A DNA stretch of 64,000 nt from Maylandia zebra (lineage: Eukaryota > Chordata > Actinopteri > Cichliformes > Cichlidae), in assembly GCF_041146795.1 (NCBI RefSeq), contig NC_135187.1, forward strand, positions 19,626,056 through 19,690,055. The letters run 5' to 3'. This document shows, piece by piece, positions 11,901 through 31,392 of the stretch. The notes beneath the pieces were generated by a model. The model was not told where the DNA came from. It worked only from the letters and a program-made list of their open reading frames with translations, and did no database searches. A program made the position numbers and the translations under genes. Numbering within the stretch: the first letter of the stretch is position 1; every line of letters starts with the position of its first letter.

Positions 11901-13635
11901 TGACGTCTTTTACATCGTAAAATGTCGAATGCAGGAGTATTTTTACAGTCTGGTTTCTCCCACTCTGTTTACCTGAAGGTTAGTTTAAGCTAAAACAACA
12001 AAAGCAAGACCCAGAAATGCAGGTACGCAGGTTTTGAAGTCCTATTTCCAAGATTTATGTCTCCTGTCTGAGACAATGGAGATGAATGAAATTTAATCAG
12101 CAGTGCTCACTGCAGTTAGAGCTGGCATTAAAAAGTCATCAGGGATTCCTCTTGTTGTTGTTTCTTTTTAAAAAATTTATTGTCGACCTTTTTTTTTTTT
12201 TTTTTTAATGAAATCAAGTGAAAACCGTGTGTAACGAAACTGTACCGTTCCAATGATCGAGAGGGGAAATGCGGGTGTTTGGGCGAAGTAGCACATGAAG
12301 TGAGTGAAAAGAACTCGAGGATTTTAATATCTGAAACAGATATCAGTGATTAGCACATGGTGTAAAAGGCCCCGCTATTGTAGACAAACGTATCACAAAC
12401 CAACACCGCGCTTCTCCCCACCAGAGGAAGTAGCTTCTCTTTCACAGAGTTTTATTATAGTGTCTTCTGTATGTTTGTCAGCTGCTATTAAAAAAATCCG
12501 CTTTGACATGCAGCACCCAGTCAGATGTTTAGTTTTGACACCTGCGTTTTTTAAAAAGAAGATGCAAAAAGAAAGTGCATTTATAGGATGGTCAAATGTG
12601 ATGTGCTATGTGATATCAGAGTGTGGCATTTTGTTGAGCATAAGGTGAAAGGTTTTGTGTCTGCACATATGACTGACCTACTGATAATAATCTTGACACA
12701 CATCTGGTAAAAACTGCAAGCCGTTCATTTTACAGCTGTTTCTTGCGTCTGCCGTCTCATTTTTTCATTATGGTGTCAAAGAGGAACTGGATTGTTTGCT
12801 GGATCGTTACGCATGCTGGTGTTTAGCGCACTCTCTGCTTTTTTTTACACAAGTCACGACATATATGCAGGGTATCAGTTTGACTCTGCAACCCCCACCT
12901 CACCACTCATTGCCAATACCACCAAACACCCACACTCATAGTCTGCTCTAGTACCTTCATCTACCTAATGGTAGACTGAAACCAAAACCCTGAATGTTAT
13001 CACAAGGCAAAAACAAAAAAAAACAACAACGAGGAGGAAATACACTCGCATATGGGTTTGTGTTTAAATCTGTATCTTGACTGTGTCACTTACTGGTATG
13101 TAGGAGCACACTTGCGTGCCTTGCACCTCACTCTAGGCTGTGCTTTGTGCCGTGTGACCTCCACAAGTGTGTGCATGTTTTCTTTTTTTGTTTTTGTTTT
13201 TTAAATTAAGGTGTAAAGATGTACGGTCCTGTTAATAATCAGATGTTATTCTATGTGCAGAGAAAATGGCGGATGAGAGAGTGATTATCTAGTTGAGAAC
13301 AATGGGTTTTGCAGCCGCCCTGCAAACACTTCCAGTATGTGAAAACCTATCTGTTACTGTATCAGTTCAACCTGTGGTCATCTGTCAGTCTTAGACATGC
13401 AGAAGAAGATGAGGTGAGGGAGAGGGCGAAATGGAGATAAAGATGAAAGGGAGAAGGGTCCTTTTGCATCCTCTGCCACTTCTACTTTCTGTGGACTGTC
13501 ACAAAGAAAGGAGAAGCTGAAGGGAGGGTGAAGGGAATAAGAATGAACGACTGCTGTCGGAGGGGTGTGGGCATGGAGTAGACAACAGCAGCAACACAGA
13601 GGAAAGTCTGGGTGTGTGCACTGGGGGTGGGTGGG

Positions 13636-13692
<57 letters not shown>

Positions 13693-15571
13693 ACTCTGTC
13701 CTCAGTTTCCAGGAAAAGGGGGGAGCGATCACAGGGGTGGACAGGAAACTCAAACAGGGCTAACTTCCTGCAGCTCTCATGATGGCCAGCCTGATAGTGA
13801 ATAAGTGTTTGTGTGTGTGTGCAGGATTGTGCACACATAGAGGCTTTGCGCGCTTTCGCTTTGAGCGCGGTCGTCTCGATGTAGGTTAGAACAGCTTTTG
13901 CTGCTTTAAAGATGGAGAGGTTTGCTGGGACAAACTTGACGCTGCTCACTTGGACCTCTGGTGTGTTTTCTGTAATGAAAGTAAATCACCTTTTTTTTGC
14001 TGCTGATGCTGCTATAACTTGTATTGTTCTCCCTTTGTGTGACTTCCCCCACATTCCTTAGTAGGTGGGGTGGCTGGAGCCTGGAGCTTTTTTCTTCAAA
14101 GGTTGCCAGTTTGTATCCCGTGGCCATTGTGTACACAGTTATCAGTCTGATAGCTACACCTAGCTGAAACTAATGAAGAGGTCTACAACCGCTCTCAGAG
14201 AAAACTAGTTGATGTGAATTATTTCATAGTCTTTTGAAGGCAACTTTGGGCACCACTGTTTAATCTTTTGACCACCGCATAATAACCAAGAAGGGTAAAA
14301 CAAACAAAAAATTGCCATCTGAAGGGACTTTGCATTATATGACACTACAAAGATAAAACTCTCTTATTAGTGCGCTTTTATTGAGAACAGGGAGAAAAAA
14401 CTATGACCAGGATGTGTGATGGTGACCATTTTCTTCTAGTTGACTTGTAAAGAGAAAACAAGAACATGAAAAGCCCGACTGTTTGCTTTATGACATACAG
14501 TCCAAAAGCTAAAGCTGTCCAGCTCAGTGTAAATTAAATGGTTCCTACAAAACACTTTTCTGCTCCACACAACACGTCTCACTCACACACAGTCTTACAA
14601 GCACGTTTTCCTGCGCGCTTTCTATCTAATATTCACATCAGGAGAAACTCAAAGTTGAGTACCAGCAGACTAGAACAGCCAAGGATGGAACCACCAACCC
14701 TCTCTGATTAGGAGGTGACTTGTCCTACGTCCTGAGCCGCCACCCCAAAAGGAAACTGAATCTGGGACAGTTTTTCTGTCTTCTTTTAGTTATTTTGTGG
14801 CATTTAATGTGTTCTTTGTTCATTGACCTCCGCTACCTCTTTAATTCGGCAGAGGTTTCATATTTGGAAAAAATGACGACCTCTCGATAATCTCTGCTTA
14901 CTCTCTAAAAAGGGAATAAGCATATTTCCCAACTTTTGAACCAAGCTAAGCAAAACTAATAAACTGCTGAGTGGTTCATTTAGGTTTTCCTAAAGAAATG
15001 ATGTTGGAAACAACCTAATTTTTCACGTTTGCATTCCTTTCTATGATGGTTTTTGCTTTGGCAACGCCTGACAGTTAGCTGGAAACTGGAAGTCAAGGTT
15101 GCGTACATTCGTGCTAATCAACACAAAGGCATTTCGCACTGTTACAGACGGTCACTTTGTGTCAGTTACTCTGCTGTAATCCTGACATTTATGGGCTTAT
15201 TTCATCACATGCTCGAACAGAGAAAGCAGGCGTGTTAATGCGCATGCATACACTCACACTCACAGCTGTTGACCAGAGAGAATGGCTGAATACCCTCTCT
15301 CGAAACAAGCAAAAAGGGAAGTGGCTAACCTCACATCTCTCACTGTCTATCCTTATCTCGAGCTGTCTCTGACTCTTCTTTCTCTAACCTCTCTGCCTCC
15401 TCACTTCTGCCTTCACACATCTCTTTATTCATGCTTTACCGCTCTCGAGGCTCTCGCTCACATTCTCCCCCACCTTTTCCCTTTCCGCTTCTCTGCCACT
15501 CATCCTCCCTTTGCCCCGCTCTCTCATTCCAGCCCTTGTCACTCACCTTTTCCCTCTTTTTTTTTTTCCAG
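8920..15571 (+). other. Inferred fgr intron 1, no gene recognised
   Basis: This 6.6-kb stretch holds no recognised exon. It contains a (GA) run at 10541-10564, a (GT)n at 13637-13690, and a two-copy 17-bp tandem at about 11247-11283. A fragment of a common teleost interspersed repeat lies at about 14680-14745 (wording similar to 57480-57535). Open frames across the dinucleotide tracts are artefacts. Confidence 0.45.
13637..13690. repeat. (GT)n microsatellite
   Basis: About 27 GT units lie in the presumed first intron of fgr. Confidence 0.95.
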
Positions 15572-15615
15572 CTGCGATGGTGATTGACAGATGATCTGAC
15601 AGAGGAAGACATCAG
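15572..15615 (+). other. Candidate second 5' untranslated exon of fgr
   Basis: A long pyrimidine tract ending in CCAG (15549-15571) precedes a 44-nt segment that ends in CAG before a GTGAGA donor at 15616. The segment contains two very short upstream ORFs (an ATG at about 15577 and another at 15591, each closing within a few codons). The splice sites are good, but there is no coding constraint to confirm use. Confidence 0.45.
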
Positions 15616-16890
15616 GTGAGAATAAGTTAACTTCTCCTTCCCGCCCTGCCTCCACCCCTTTTTCGCTTTCTTCCTCCTCTTCCTTGTTCAGGGAAGTTAA
15701 GTTTTATATTAAAATTTTTTACTTCTCTCTTTACAGTTCTCCATATTTTTTTTAACCCCCTGTATGCTGATTTGTGTTGGTTTCACTTTCTACTGATTTG
15801 TGTTTGAAGTCTTAGCTTGTATAAAAAGATTGTGGAAATTATGTAGGCGGACTTAAATGTGGTCTGTCTCTTTGAGGGCTTTTCAACGTATCGCTGGTAT
15901 TAGAGATTGGTGAAAGTTTAAACAGGATTTGTGTGCAAAATCGTCACAGACGCGCGTATCTACCCGACATGCACTGACAGCCGTGTAATGCAACAAGAAA
16001 GTAGATGCTCGTGGTACGCGTCATATGTCAATATGGCGTTGCTAGCTTCAACGTTATCATCGTTATTAGCGCTGCCTGCAGTGCATGCATCAGCGTAAAC
16101 AAGATGGTGCTATGAAGTCAAATAGTGTAAAGTGTTAAGTAGTGCAAAGGCAGTAAATATAACACCAGGTTTTTCCCTTTTTAATATGGCGTCATCGTAA
16201 CGAGGTCAGAACAAGCATTTTGAGTGTAAGAGCATGTAGAGGTGCATGAGTAGACGACTCTGAAGGGGAGATGAGCCACATTTTAAATCGAGTAGAGTTT
16301 TTGCTTTTTATGGGCACTATTTGGGAAATTTAGGATCGCACCTCTTGGGTTTGCTTGCTTAAACAGTATAAGCTGTCTCGATGCATGCCCAGTCATCTAT
16401 GTAAAGCAAATCCAAGAAAGTTGATTCTGTTCATCTAGATGTGGCATTTTCAGTGGGATAAAAATGTTTCGGCACTCATTCAGGTGGCTTTATAATCTGC
16501 TGTATCTGAATTTTTTTTTATTCCATAAAAATCAGCATCCATTAACAGGCAAGCTTTAGCAAACTTTACCAACAACAAAAAAAGCAAAATGTTGAGTATT
16601 CTGAGGGGATCAAACACTTTGGCCATGAAAACCACAGTTAAGGTCCCAGTCCTCCTAAAGGCAGCGAGAGTCTGCAATGCCCACTTCCCAGGACATCTGC
16701 CCTCAAAACGCAAAAAACTCTGGTTTAGCCTTAGCAAACCTTTTCTCTTGCACATATTCACAAGAATGCAAGAATTTTTTTTAAAAGAAATGAAAAATAA
16801 TGAAAAGAAAAAAGAAGATTTTGACTTCTCACATTAAAAAAAAGTTGTGTCTTGTTACTGTAACGCTGCTTTGCTGCGTTGCTTTCACAG
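15616..16890 (+). other. Intron before fgr start exon
   Basis: No gene or recognisable element is seen. The region is AT-rich, with A-runs near 16570 and 16790-16840. Confidence 0.4.
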
Positions 16891-16913
16891 ACGCCGTCTC
16901 CGTGCTGGTTATC

Positions 16914-24585
<7,672 letters not shown>

Positions 24586-25650
24586 CCGGCACACGTGTAG
24601 GGCAGGCGTGACAGCAATACACTGACGGGCACGCTGTAGTACTCATACTCATGCTCTCAGGGTATTTGACGTGCATGTACCATACAGGACACACACACGT
24701 ACACACACATATAAAAGATTCATATTATTATTACTTTGTTGTAACTGTTTAAAGACAGTTTCCCCTCTTCTGTCTTTGTTCACTGCAGTCTGTTCAGGAC
24801 AGATCAGTTAGGCGTGTTGAAGAGTTGGAGCTCTTCTGGTCAGGCCTTGCAGTAATGTTGCTTCACTGTGTAACCATGACAACAAGGAACTGAAAGAAGA
24901 TGTAGATGGCTGTGTTGGGGTTGGGGGGGTGGGGGAGTCGAGTGGATACATGATCTGTTCAGCTGCCATATACGTTCAGGTCCTTTGATTTCTCTTTTTG
25001 AGAGGAGCTAGATTTTACTTTTCGCCTGAGATAAATATGTTGTAAGAGAAAGAACCGCAGGTGCAACAGGTGATTATCACGCATTGCTTTAAACAGTCTC
25101 CAAAAGCAGTCGAAAATGAACCTCGTGCCCCTATGTGGTCACTGAATAGATTATGTACATTGTGTACTAGGTTCTGTGTTAACTGAACAGAGATCAGTTT
25201 TTATCTCTTTCTGATAAAAAGAGCTGCTGAACTGATATCAGAGTCATGCCTGTTTCCTGCTTTCCACCCTATTGCCAATGTGTGCCTTTAAACTGGTCAA
25301 ATGACTGTTTTCAAATAAGTACCTTTAAAACTGTGCTATGAAACTTTGAGGGATGGTCAGGAATGCGCTTTATTTGTCTGATATTTTGTATGGCAATTTT
25401 GTATGGATTGTCTCTTTTGTTTGTTTTAATTTAACTTGGATATATCTGTGCATCACAAAGATTTCTATATCTAGTTAACATGTATACAATTTTCATCCTT
25501 TTGGGAGGGCAGGGCAATATGGTATCCATAACAGGGGAAAAATATATCAGAGGACTGTGGAAGGATGGTGTCTGAAATGAATGTAAGCTTCATGATGAGA
25601 TTCCCCTGTCATGTCGTTGTAATAAAGATCAGATATCTTTTTTTCGAACA
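24586..25650 (+). other. fgr 3'UTR
   Basis: About 1.05 kb from the stop to a polyadenylation site near 25645. It contains a G-rich tract at 24917-24935 and short CA repeats near 24690. No ORF of note. Confidence 0.6.
25621..25626 (+). terminator. Polyadenylation signal of fgr
   Basis: AATAAA is followed about 15-30 nt later by T-rich and TGTG-containing sequence. It is the last such signal before the LINE insertion. Confidence 0.7.
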
Positions 25651-26178
25651 TGTCTCTGATTATGTGTGTGCTTGGACACTTACACCGTCATGTCGTCACA
25701 CTATGTCTTTTTTTATATGCATATGTAAAATGACATGATTAAAAGCAAATTTCGAGTTACTGTCAAACTTCTGATTGAGTTGAAAGGCAAATTTAGTTCT
25801 TTTAACTATTTAACTTTATTAATTTGGCAACTTCTAGATTCAAATTAAAAACAAACACTGATTGATTGGTAATTTATTTCAACATGTGAACAATATACAA
25901 GTACATTTAGAAAAGAAATGAGAGAAAAAAAATATACTATACAAATTACATACAAAAAAACATTCTGATTAATTTACATGTTGAAAGGGAGTGGGAAGAA
26001 GTATACACTTATTTAATCCCACCCCTGTCCCATAAATTATCAGTGAATATTTAGTCAGCTTCCTTACTGATATAATTTGTAATAAAAATAGTGAACAGAT
26101 TTCTGATATACTATATACTATAATATCACATCATGAATTTTTTGTTTGTTTGTTTTTAAATAGAGACATTCACTTAAT

Positions 26179-28308
26179 TTAAATATTTTCCTTTTCTTTA
26201 TAGATCGAGAAGATCATATTTTTATAACTCTTTTTGAACAGTTTTATGTTTGGACATTGCTTTAATTCCATATTCAGTTTGTTCCATAGTTTCACTCCTT
26301 GAACAGAAACACAAAAGCCTTTTCTTGTAGTACGTACCTTCATTGTTTTGAAGTTACAAAAACCCCTTAAATTATAACTTCCTTCTTTCAAAAAAAACAT
26401 ACTCTGAATATTACCTGGCAGTTCTTTATTTTTTGCTTTGAATAGAATTTGTGCTGTTTGGAATTTCACTATATCGTCAATTTTCAATATTTCAGACTGC
26501 AAAAATAGTGAGTTTGTATGTTCCCTATAACCTGCATTGTGGATGATTCGAATTGCTTTCTTTTGAAGAGTAAAAAGTGAATGTAATGTGGTTTTATAGT
26601 TATTGCCCCAGACCTCTGCACAATAGCTTAAGTATGGTGAAACCAGTGAACAGTAGAGAATATGAAGTGATGTTCTGTCGAATACCTGTTTTGCCTTGTT
26701 TAGTACTGCAATGCTTCGTGATACTTTGGAATGAATATATCTTACGTGAGCTCTCCAGTTAAGTTTTTCATCTATTATTACCCCCAGAAATTTATTTTCA
26801 CTGACTCTTTCAATATCAACACCATTTATTTGAATCTTTGCATTAGTATTTAAACTACTATTTCCAAATAACATAAGTTTAGATTTATTCAAATTTAATG
26901 ATAATTTGTTTTTATCAAGCCAGAACTTCACTTTACTTATTTCATTAGTCATATCCTCCAATAAATTCTGCAGATCATCACCAGAGCAAAAAATGTTTGT
27001 ATCGTCAGCAAAGAGAACCACTTTTAATACTTTGGACACTTTACAGATGTCGTTAATGTACAAGTTGAAGAATTTTGGACCCAAAACTGACCCTTGGGGT
27101 ACACCACAAGCAATGTCCATACATAAGGAGCAACCACCATTTATTTTCACAAACTGCTTTCTGTCACTTAAATAACTCCGGACCCAATCTAAAACTACCC
27201 CTCTGACACCATAACGTTCCAGTTTTCTTATTAATATATCATGATCTATAGTGTCAAATGCCTTTGTCAAGTCTATGAATAACCCAGCCACATATTGCTT
27301 TTTGTCTATGGAATTTGTGATGTATTCTATTGAATCTAATAGTGCCGATGATGTTGATCTGCTTGATCTGAATCCGTACTGACTCTCAGTGAGTAGTTTA
27401 TGTTTATCTATAAATTTTTCCAGTCTGTTTTTAAACAGTTTTTCAAGAACTTTTGAGAATTGAGGTAGTAAAGAGACAGGCCTGTAGTTTGTGAAATGGT
27501 GTTTGTTTCCAGATTTGTATAGAGGTATAACTTTTGCTATTTTCATTCTGTCTGGAAATCGACCAGTTTGAAATGATAAATTACAGATGTATGTAAATGG
27601 TTTTATAATAGCCTCAATGACTCTTTTAACCACTATCATATCAATATCATTACAATCCAAAGATTTGTGATTTTTACATTTTTTGACAATTTCAAGAACT
27701 TCATTTTCATCAATGGCTGTGAGAAACATAGAATATGGATTTCTGTCAATCAGTGTATCGGGTTTTTCCTGTGCTTTCCCAGGATGAGTGATTGTTCTTG
27801 CTAAATTTGGTCCAGCAGTTACAAAGAATTCATTGAGACTATTTGCCACAACATCCATATTGTATTCTTCATGGTCATTACAAATGAAATACTTGGGATA
27901 GTTCTTTTGTCCAGTCCCACATTTTATAACACTGTTCAGGATTTCCCATAATCTTTTATTATTATTTCTATTTATATCTAATTGCTTCTTATAGTATTCC
28001 TTTTTACTAAATCTAAGTATATTAGTTAACCTATTTTTATATCTTTTGTATCTGATTTCAGCATCTTTAGTTCTCGTTCTTAAGAACTCTCTGTATAGAG
28101 CATTTTTCTTTATACATGCATTTTGCAGACCTTTTGTTATCCATGGACAGTCCATATATTTCTGTTTCCTACTATATTGCTTTATTGGACAGTTGGTATT
28201 GTACAGTAATGTAAATATTCTAAGGAATTTATTATAAGCACTATTAACGTCCTGTTCCTGATATACTTCACCCCAGTTTTCCTTCAATAAATCTTTTTTT
28301 AAATGCAT
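26179..28308 (-). CDS. LINE reverse transcriptase (C-terminal part of ORF2)
   Basis: A 709-residue open frame. RT motifs are read directly: KVIPLYKSG and NYRPVSLLPQFSKVLE early, QYGFR, FIDLTKAFDTIDH (first catalytic Asp), GVPQGSVLGPKFFNLYIND, and the catalytic FADDTNIF box, then NKLSLNLNKSK and a thumb-like tail. It copies LINE RNA into the target site by target-primed reverse transcription. There is no internal stop. It overlaps the endonuclease ORF by 41 bp in another frame, which suggests one ORF2 split by a one-base indel. Clade placement as CR1/L2-like rests on motif wording and tail type. Confidence 0.85.
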   Translation of the reverse strand: MHLKKDLLKENWGEVYQEQDVNSAYNKFLRIFTLLYNTNCPIKQYSRKQKYMDCPWITKGLQNACIKKNALYREFLRTRTKDAEIRYKRYKNRLTNILRFSKKEYYKKQLDINRNNNKRLWEILNSVIKCGTGQKNYPKYFICNDHEEYNMDVVANSLNEFFVTAGPNLARTITHPGKAQEKPDTLIDRNPYSMFLTAIDENEVLEIVKKCKNHKSLDCNDIDMIVVKRVIEAIIKPFTYICNLSFQTGRFPDRMKIAKVIPLYKSGNKHHFTNYRPVSLLPQFSKVLEKLFKNRLEKFIDKHKLLTESQYGFRSSRSTSSALLDSIEYITNSIDKKQYVAGLFIDLTKAFDTIDHDILIRKLERYGVRGVVLDWVRSYLSDRKQFVKINGGCSLCMDIACGVPQGSVLGPKFFNLYINDICKVSKVLKVVLFADDTNIFCSGDDLQNLLEDMTNEISKVKFWLDKNKLSLNLNKSKLMLFGNSSLNTNAKIQINGVDIERVSENKFLGVIIDEKLNWRAHVRYIHSKVSRSIAVLNKAKQVFDRTSLHILYCSLVSPYLSYCAEVWGNNYKTTLHSLFTLQKKAIRIIHNAGYREHTNSLFLQSEILKIDDIVKFQTAQILFKAKNKELPGNIQSMFFLKEGSYNLRGFCNFKTMKVRTTRKGFCVSVQGVKLWNKLNMELKQCPNIKLFKKSYKNMIFSIYKEKENI

Positions 28309-29269
28309 TCATTCTTTCTTCTGTTCTTACTCGTCTGTACTCTTTTTTACTGTCCATTTTATTGATCTTGTAATTCCTATCATAGATTGTAAAAATTGGA
28401 AGATGGTCACTTATGTCGTTAATCAGGAGTCCACTTACAGTCTTATTTTCAATGTCATTTGCAAAAATGTTGTCTATGAGAGTTGCACAATGTGATGTAA
28501 TCCTGATAGGTCTAGTAATTTTAGGGAATAGATTCATACAGTGCATTGTGTTTATAAATTCCTCAGTGGTTTTATGTTTATTTGGGTTTAGCAAATCAAT
28601 ATTGAAGTCTCCACAAATGAAAACTTTTTTGCGAGCTATTTCAATAAATGTTTCTTCTATCCAGTCTTTAAATGTCTCAATACTACTACCTGGAGCTCTG
28701 TATATACAGCTAATGATTACATTTTTACTTTTTTCTTTACAAATTTCAACTGTAATACATTCTAGTACATTATCAATCACCATCGTCATCTTTTCCACCA
28801 CATTAAATTTCAAGGATTTGTCCACATACAAGGCCACTCCTCCTCCTCCTTTGTTTCGCCTAGTTATAAATGTGAATTCATAACCCTCCAGTTCAAAGTC
28901 TGTTCCTTTTTCCATATTGATCCAAGTTTCTGATAAGGCAATGACACTAAATGGATGTGAAAACTGGTTAAGATATTCTTTGATATGACTAAAATTAGCA
29001 TAGAGACTTCTACAGTTAAAGTGGATAATTGATAATTTATTCTCAGTTTTAATCCTCTGATTGTAGTCTTTATTTGTATAGTAGCAGCAATTGTTATTGT
29101 TAGATGAGAAAAAGTTGTTGTCTGGATCTATTTCATATTCCAAGTCGTGTGTATTGTGATCCATATAGTTAAATGTTTTCAGTTCCAATTGATCATATTC
29201 TGCAACTGTCTGACTGATGCAGCTGATTCTTCCAGATGTATCTGAGTTCTTCCTTCCAGTGTGTGTCAT
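28268..29269 (-). CDS. LINE AP-like endonuclease (N-terminal part of ORF2)
   Basis: A 333-residue frame with APE-type endonuclease motifs: HFNCRSL, ALSETWIN (catalytic Glu), RRNKGGGGVALYV, IYRAPG, FICGDFNID, and a closing SDHLPIF. It nicks the target DNA to prime reverse transcription. The reading frame ends within 20 residues after a T7 run (28294-28300, + strand), and the RT domain continues one frame over. Confidence 0.82.
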   Translation of the reverse strand: MTHTGRKNSDTSGRISCISQTVAEYDQLELKTFNYMDHNTHDLEYEIDPDNNFFSSNNNNCCYYTNKDYNQRIKTENKLSIIHFNCRSLYANFSHIKEYLNQFSHPFSVIALSETWINMEKGTDFELEGYEFTFITRRNKGGGGVALYVDKSLKFNVVEKMTMVIDNVLECITVEICKEKSKNVIISCIYRAPGSSIETFKDWIEETFIEIARKKVFICGDFNIDLLNPNKHKTTEEFINTMHCMNLFPKITRPIRITSHCATLIDNIFANDIENKTVSGLLINDISDHLPIFTIYDRNYKINKMDSKKEYRRVRTEERMNAFKKRFIEGKLG

Positions 29270-29320
29270 AAGTGAGTGTGTGGTTGTCTGTTACCTTGTT
29301 TGCCGTCCAGATCGTGTTGC

Positions 29321-29836
29321 TCACTGATATTTTTCGAGATCCGCCATATTTTTAATGGTCAGAACTTTGGCTTCCTCTGGTGATCCGTTTAGTTTAATGA
29401 ATATTTTGCAGTTCGTCGTCCAAGTGCCTTGGATTTTTCCCAGCTTCTTAAGGTGTCGCGCTTTTTTGGCTATTTCAGCGTTGTGTTTGGTTAGATGTTC
29501 ATTGATAAAGACATTAGATCCTTTTAATTTTCTTCCTTGTTTCAGCAGCGTAATCTTGTGCTTTCGATTTACAAACCTTAATATAATAGCCGGTATGTTG
29601 CCGTTCCTCCTGGGAAGAGGGTGGCATGCTTCGACAGAGTTACAGTCCAGGGCAATCCCTTTGGACCGCAGGAAAGCAGCCACCTGTTGTTCCGTGGAGC
29701 TAATGTCAAGCTCTCCAGGTTTCTCGTTGCTGTCAGCGGTCACCGCCTGAGCGTATGACCGGGGTTTAATATGGAGCCCAGTGATGATGACGTCGTTTAT
29801 CCTGGAGTATTGTTCCAGGTCACTACACTGAGACAT
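29321..29836 (-). CDS. LINE ORF1 protein (RNA-binding, L1-ORF1p/Transposase_22-like)
   Basis: A 171-residue frame upstream of the endonuclease. The middle shows an RRM-like pattern (NVFINEHLT, then a basic helix KKARHLKKLGKIQGTWT and KIFIKLNG), as in ORF1 chaperones. It is short for an ORF1 protein and begins LEQYSRINDVIITG, which normally follows a coiled coil. The N-terminal coiled coil is absent, so the element is probably 5'-truncated. Confidence 0.65.
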   Translation of the reverse strand: MSQCSDLEQYSRINDVIITGLHIKPRSYAQAVTADSNEKPGELDISSTEQQVAAFLRSKGIALDCNSVEACHPLPRRNGNIPAIILRFVNRKHKITLLKQGRKLKGSNVFINEHLTKHNAEIAKKARHLKKLGKIQGTWTTNCKIFIKLNGSPEEAKVLTIKNMADLEKYQ

Positions 29837-29884
29837 TTTCCTTTCACTTTATTATGATTTTAAACACACGCCGAGAGATTTCGT

Positions 29885-30700
29885 TTTTACTAAATGGGCC
29901 TACCAGTTTATATTATTTCCACAAACTGCTTTGTAAAAGGTCAACAATTACAGGTGAAAGACACAAACATAACTGTGTAAATAAATATATCCACGTGATC
30001 TGCAAAACCATTGTTTGATATGTGAATACAGGACTAGAACAAATAGTTATAGTTATAAACTTAATGGGTATTAAACAAAATATTTGTAATGTGCACATTT
30101 TATTGAGCAAGGTTAATATCAATGTAGAGTAAATGCATGGCAGTCTTTTGCAGCGTGTTCATTGTGGATGTTATCACTATGACAATGAAAATACCAACCA
30201 TCAGTCAGCCTCAGCGGCTGTGTAATTGTTGCATCAGCAATTCCCCTGAATTTACCAAAGATTGTTAACGATTTCCAACAAAGAGACACAAAAATGTTTG
30301 AATAGTTTCTAGAAAAGTGATGAAGGAATGAAAAAAAGAAACCTGATACTTGCTATGAGTCATTCAATGGATAACTCTTGATCCAGGAACGTATAGTGAA
30401 TCTGGAAGATACTATGATCAGTAAATCTTTATTAATTCCTTCATTTGTTTCAGTAAATCAATTTAATTTCACATTAATCCATTGCTGATTGTTATAATAT
30501 TAGTTATTTACTCTTTACTTTGGGATTCCTTTACCAGTGCCTAACGTTTATGCATCACCTGAGTATGATGCTGTACTTAACTTCATATTACTTGAAGCAT
30601 TATCTACCACAGAGCCCTGAATAAGCTGTTATTAGAAAGTTATTAATAACAAATGTTTCATAAACCATCGGGTCTTTATTAATGGTTTATGATATTGTTG
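29885..30700. other. Intergenic AT-rich region
   Basis: No gene or recognised repeat is seen between the LINE and the ahdc1 promoter. Direct echoes of TTATTAAT/ATTAATGG occur around 30630-30690. Confidence 0.4.
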
Positions 30701-30719
30701 CTGCTGTTTGCGCTCTCTC

Positions 30720-31392
30720 TAACGTCACCGTGACTCGCTTTCTTTCTTCAGAAGACTACTGTTCCCATAGTTCCAGAGGTGTAAAGTAAAGGCAGCTACG
30801 GGTGCCCGGATGGCTTTGACAGTCAGGCACGTTGGAGAGGCACAGCCGAGACCGGAGCGCACGAGAGACAGAGAGCTGGAATTGCAGAGGCAGAGACGCA
30901 CGGGCGCACGGTCGATTTTCGCCTCCCGCATAGTGGGGAGTCCCGCGCCTGTCACCCCAAACCGAAGCACAGTGTTCGCAAGCGGCTGTGTCAGCACCTG
31001 AATTAGAAAGAGGACGGTGAAGCAGCACCCCTGCTCCTTATTTTTTACATTTTCTCCCCTTTCTGTTTTTTTGCTTTCCCGTCTTTTGTGGTGCAGATAT
31101 TGATGTGAGCCAGAGGAGCGGTTTTTCTGTTGAGCCGCTCGAGACGGTGGCGCGCGGCGGGAGAATACAGCGTTTACATTGATGTGGGAGGACTATCTCC
31201 TTCCGACACGGGGAGCTGAGATGAAGGGGGAATGCTGTTCGCTGACGGCTGCAGCCGTCAAGGCAACGGCTCCGTGACCCGGGCGGGAAGAGGAGTGAGC
31301 GCCGCCGCCGACAGCTGCGCGAGCCCCTAGCCAGCGTTGACACCGCAACAGCTCCAGCGGGCAGCGCGAGCCCCCAGACTCTGTGTCCCTTG
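30720..31392 (+). promoter_or_regulatory. CpG island and 5' untranslated exon of ahdc1
   Basis: Base composition turns strongly CpG-rich from about 30790 to 31390. The segment ends with a clean donor (CTTG then GTGAGT at 31393). Its strand and position fit the first untranslated exon of ahdc1, whose vertebrate genes have long non-coding 5' ends. The transcription start and internal exon borders are not resolvable. Short ORFs across it are not supported. Confidence 0.55.

Larger units (their letters stand above)
25858..29880 (-). mobile_element. Non-LTR retrotransposon (CR1/L2-like LINE), nearly full length
   Basis: Read on the minus strand, the element has an ORF1 (29321-29836), a 51-bp gap, an endonuclease ORF (28268-29269), a reverse-transcriptase ORF (26179-28308) and a 3' tail ending near 25858 in ATTG-type repeats with an AATAAA-like motif. 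This order is that of jockey/CR1/L2-type LINEs. It sits between the fgr polyadenylation site and the ahdc1 promoter. The frame changes within a run of seven T (28294-28300, + strand) at the endonuclease/RT junction, so this copy is probably inactive. The 5' boundary is uncertain; I did not find clear target-site duplications. Confidence 0.85.

Noticed and set aside
13482-13949. 155-residue minus-strand frame
   Set aside because: Centred on a (GT)n repeat giving a poly-HT string; no domain or splice support.
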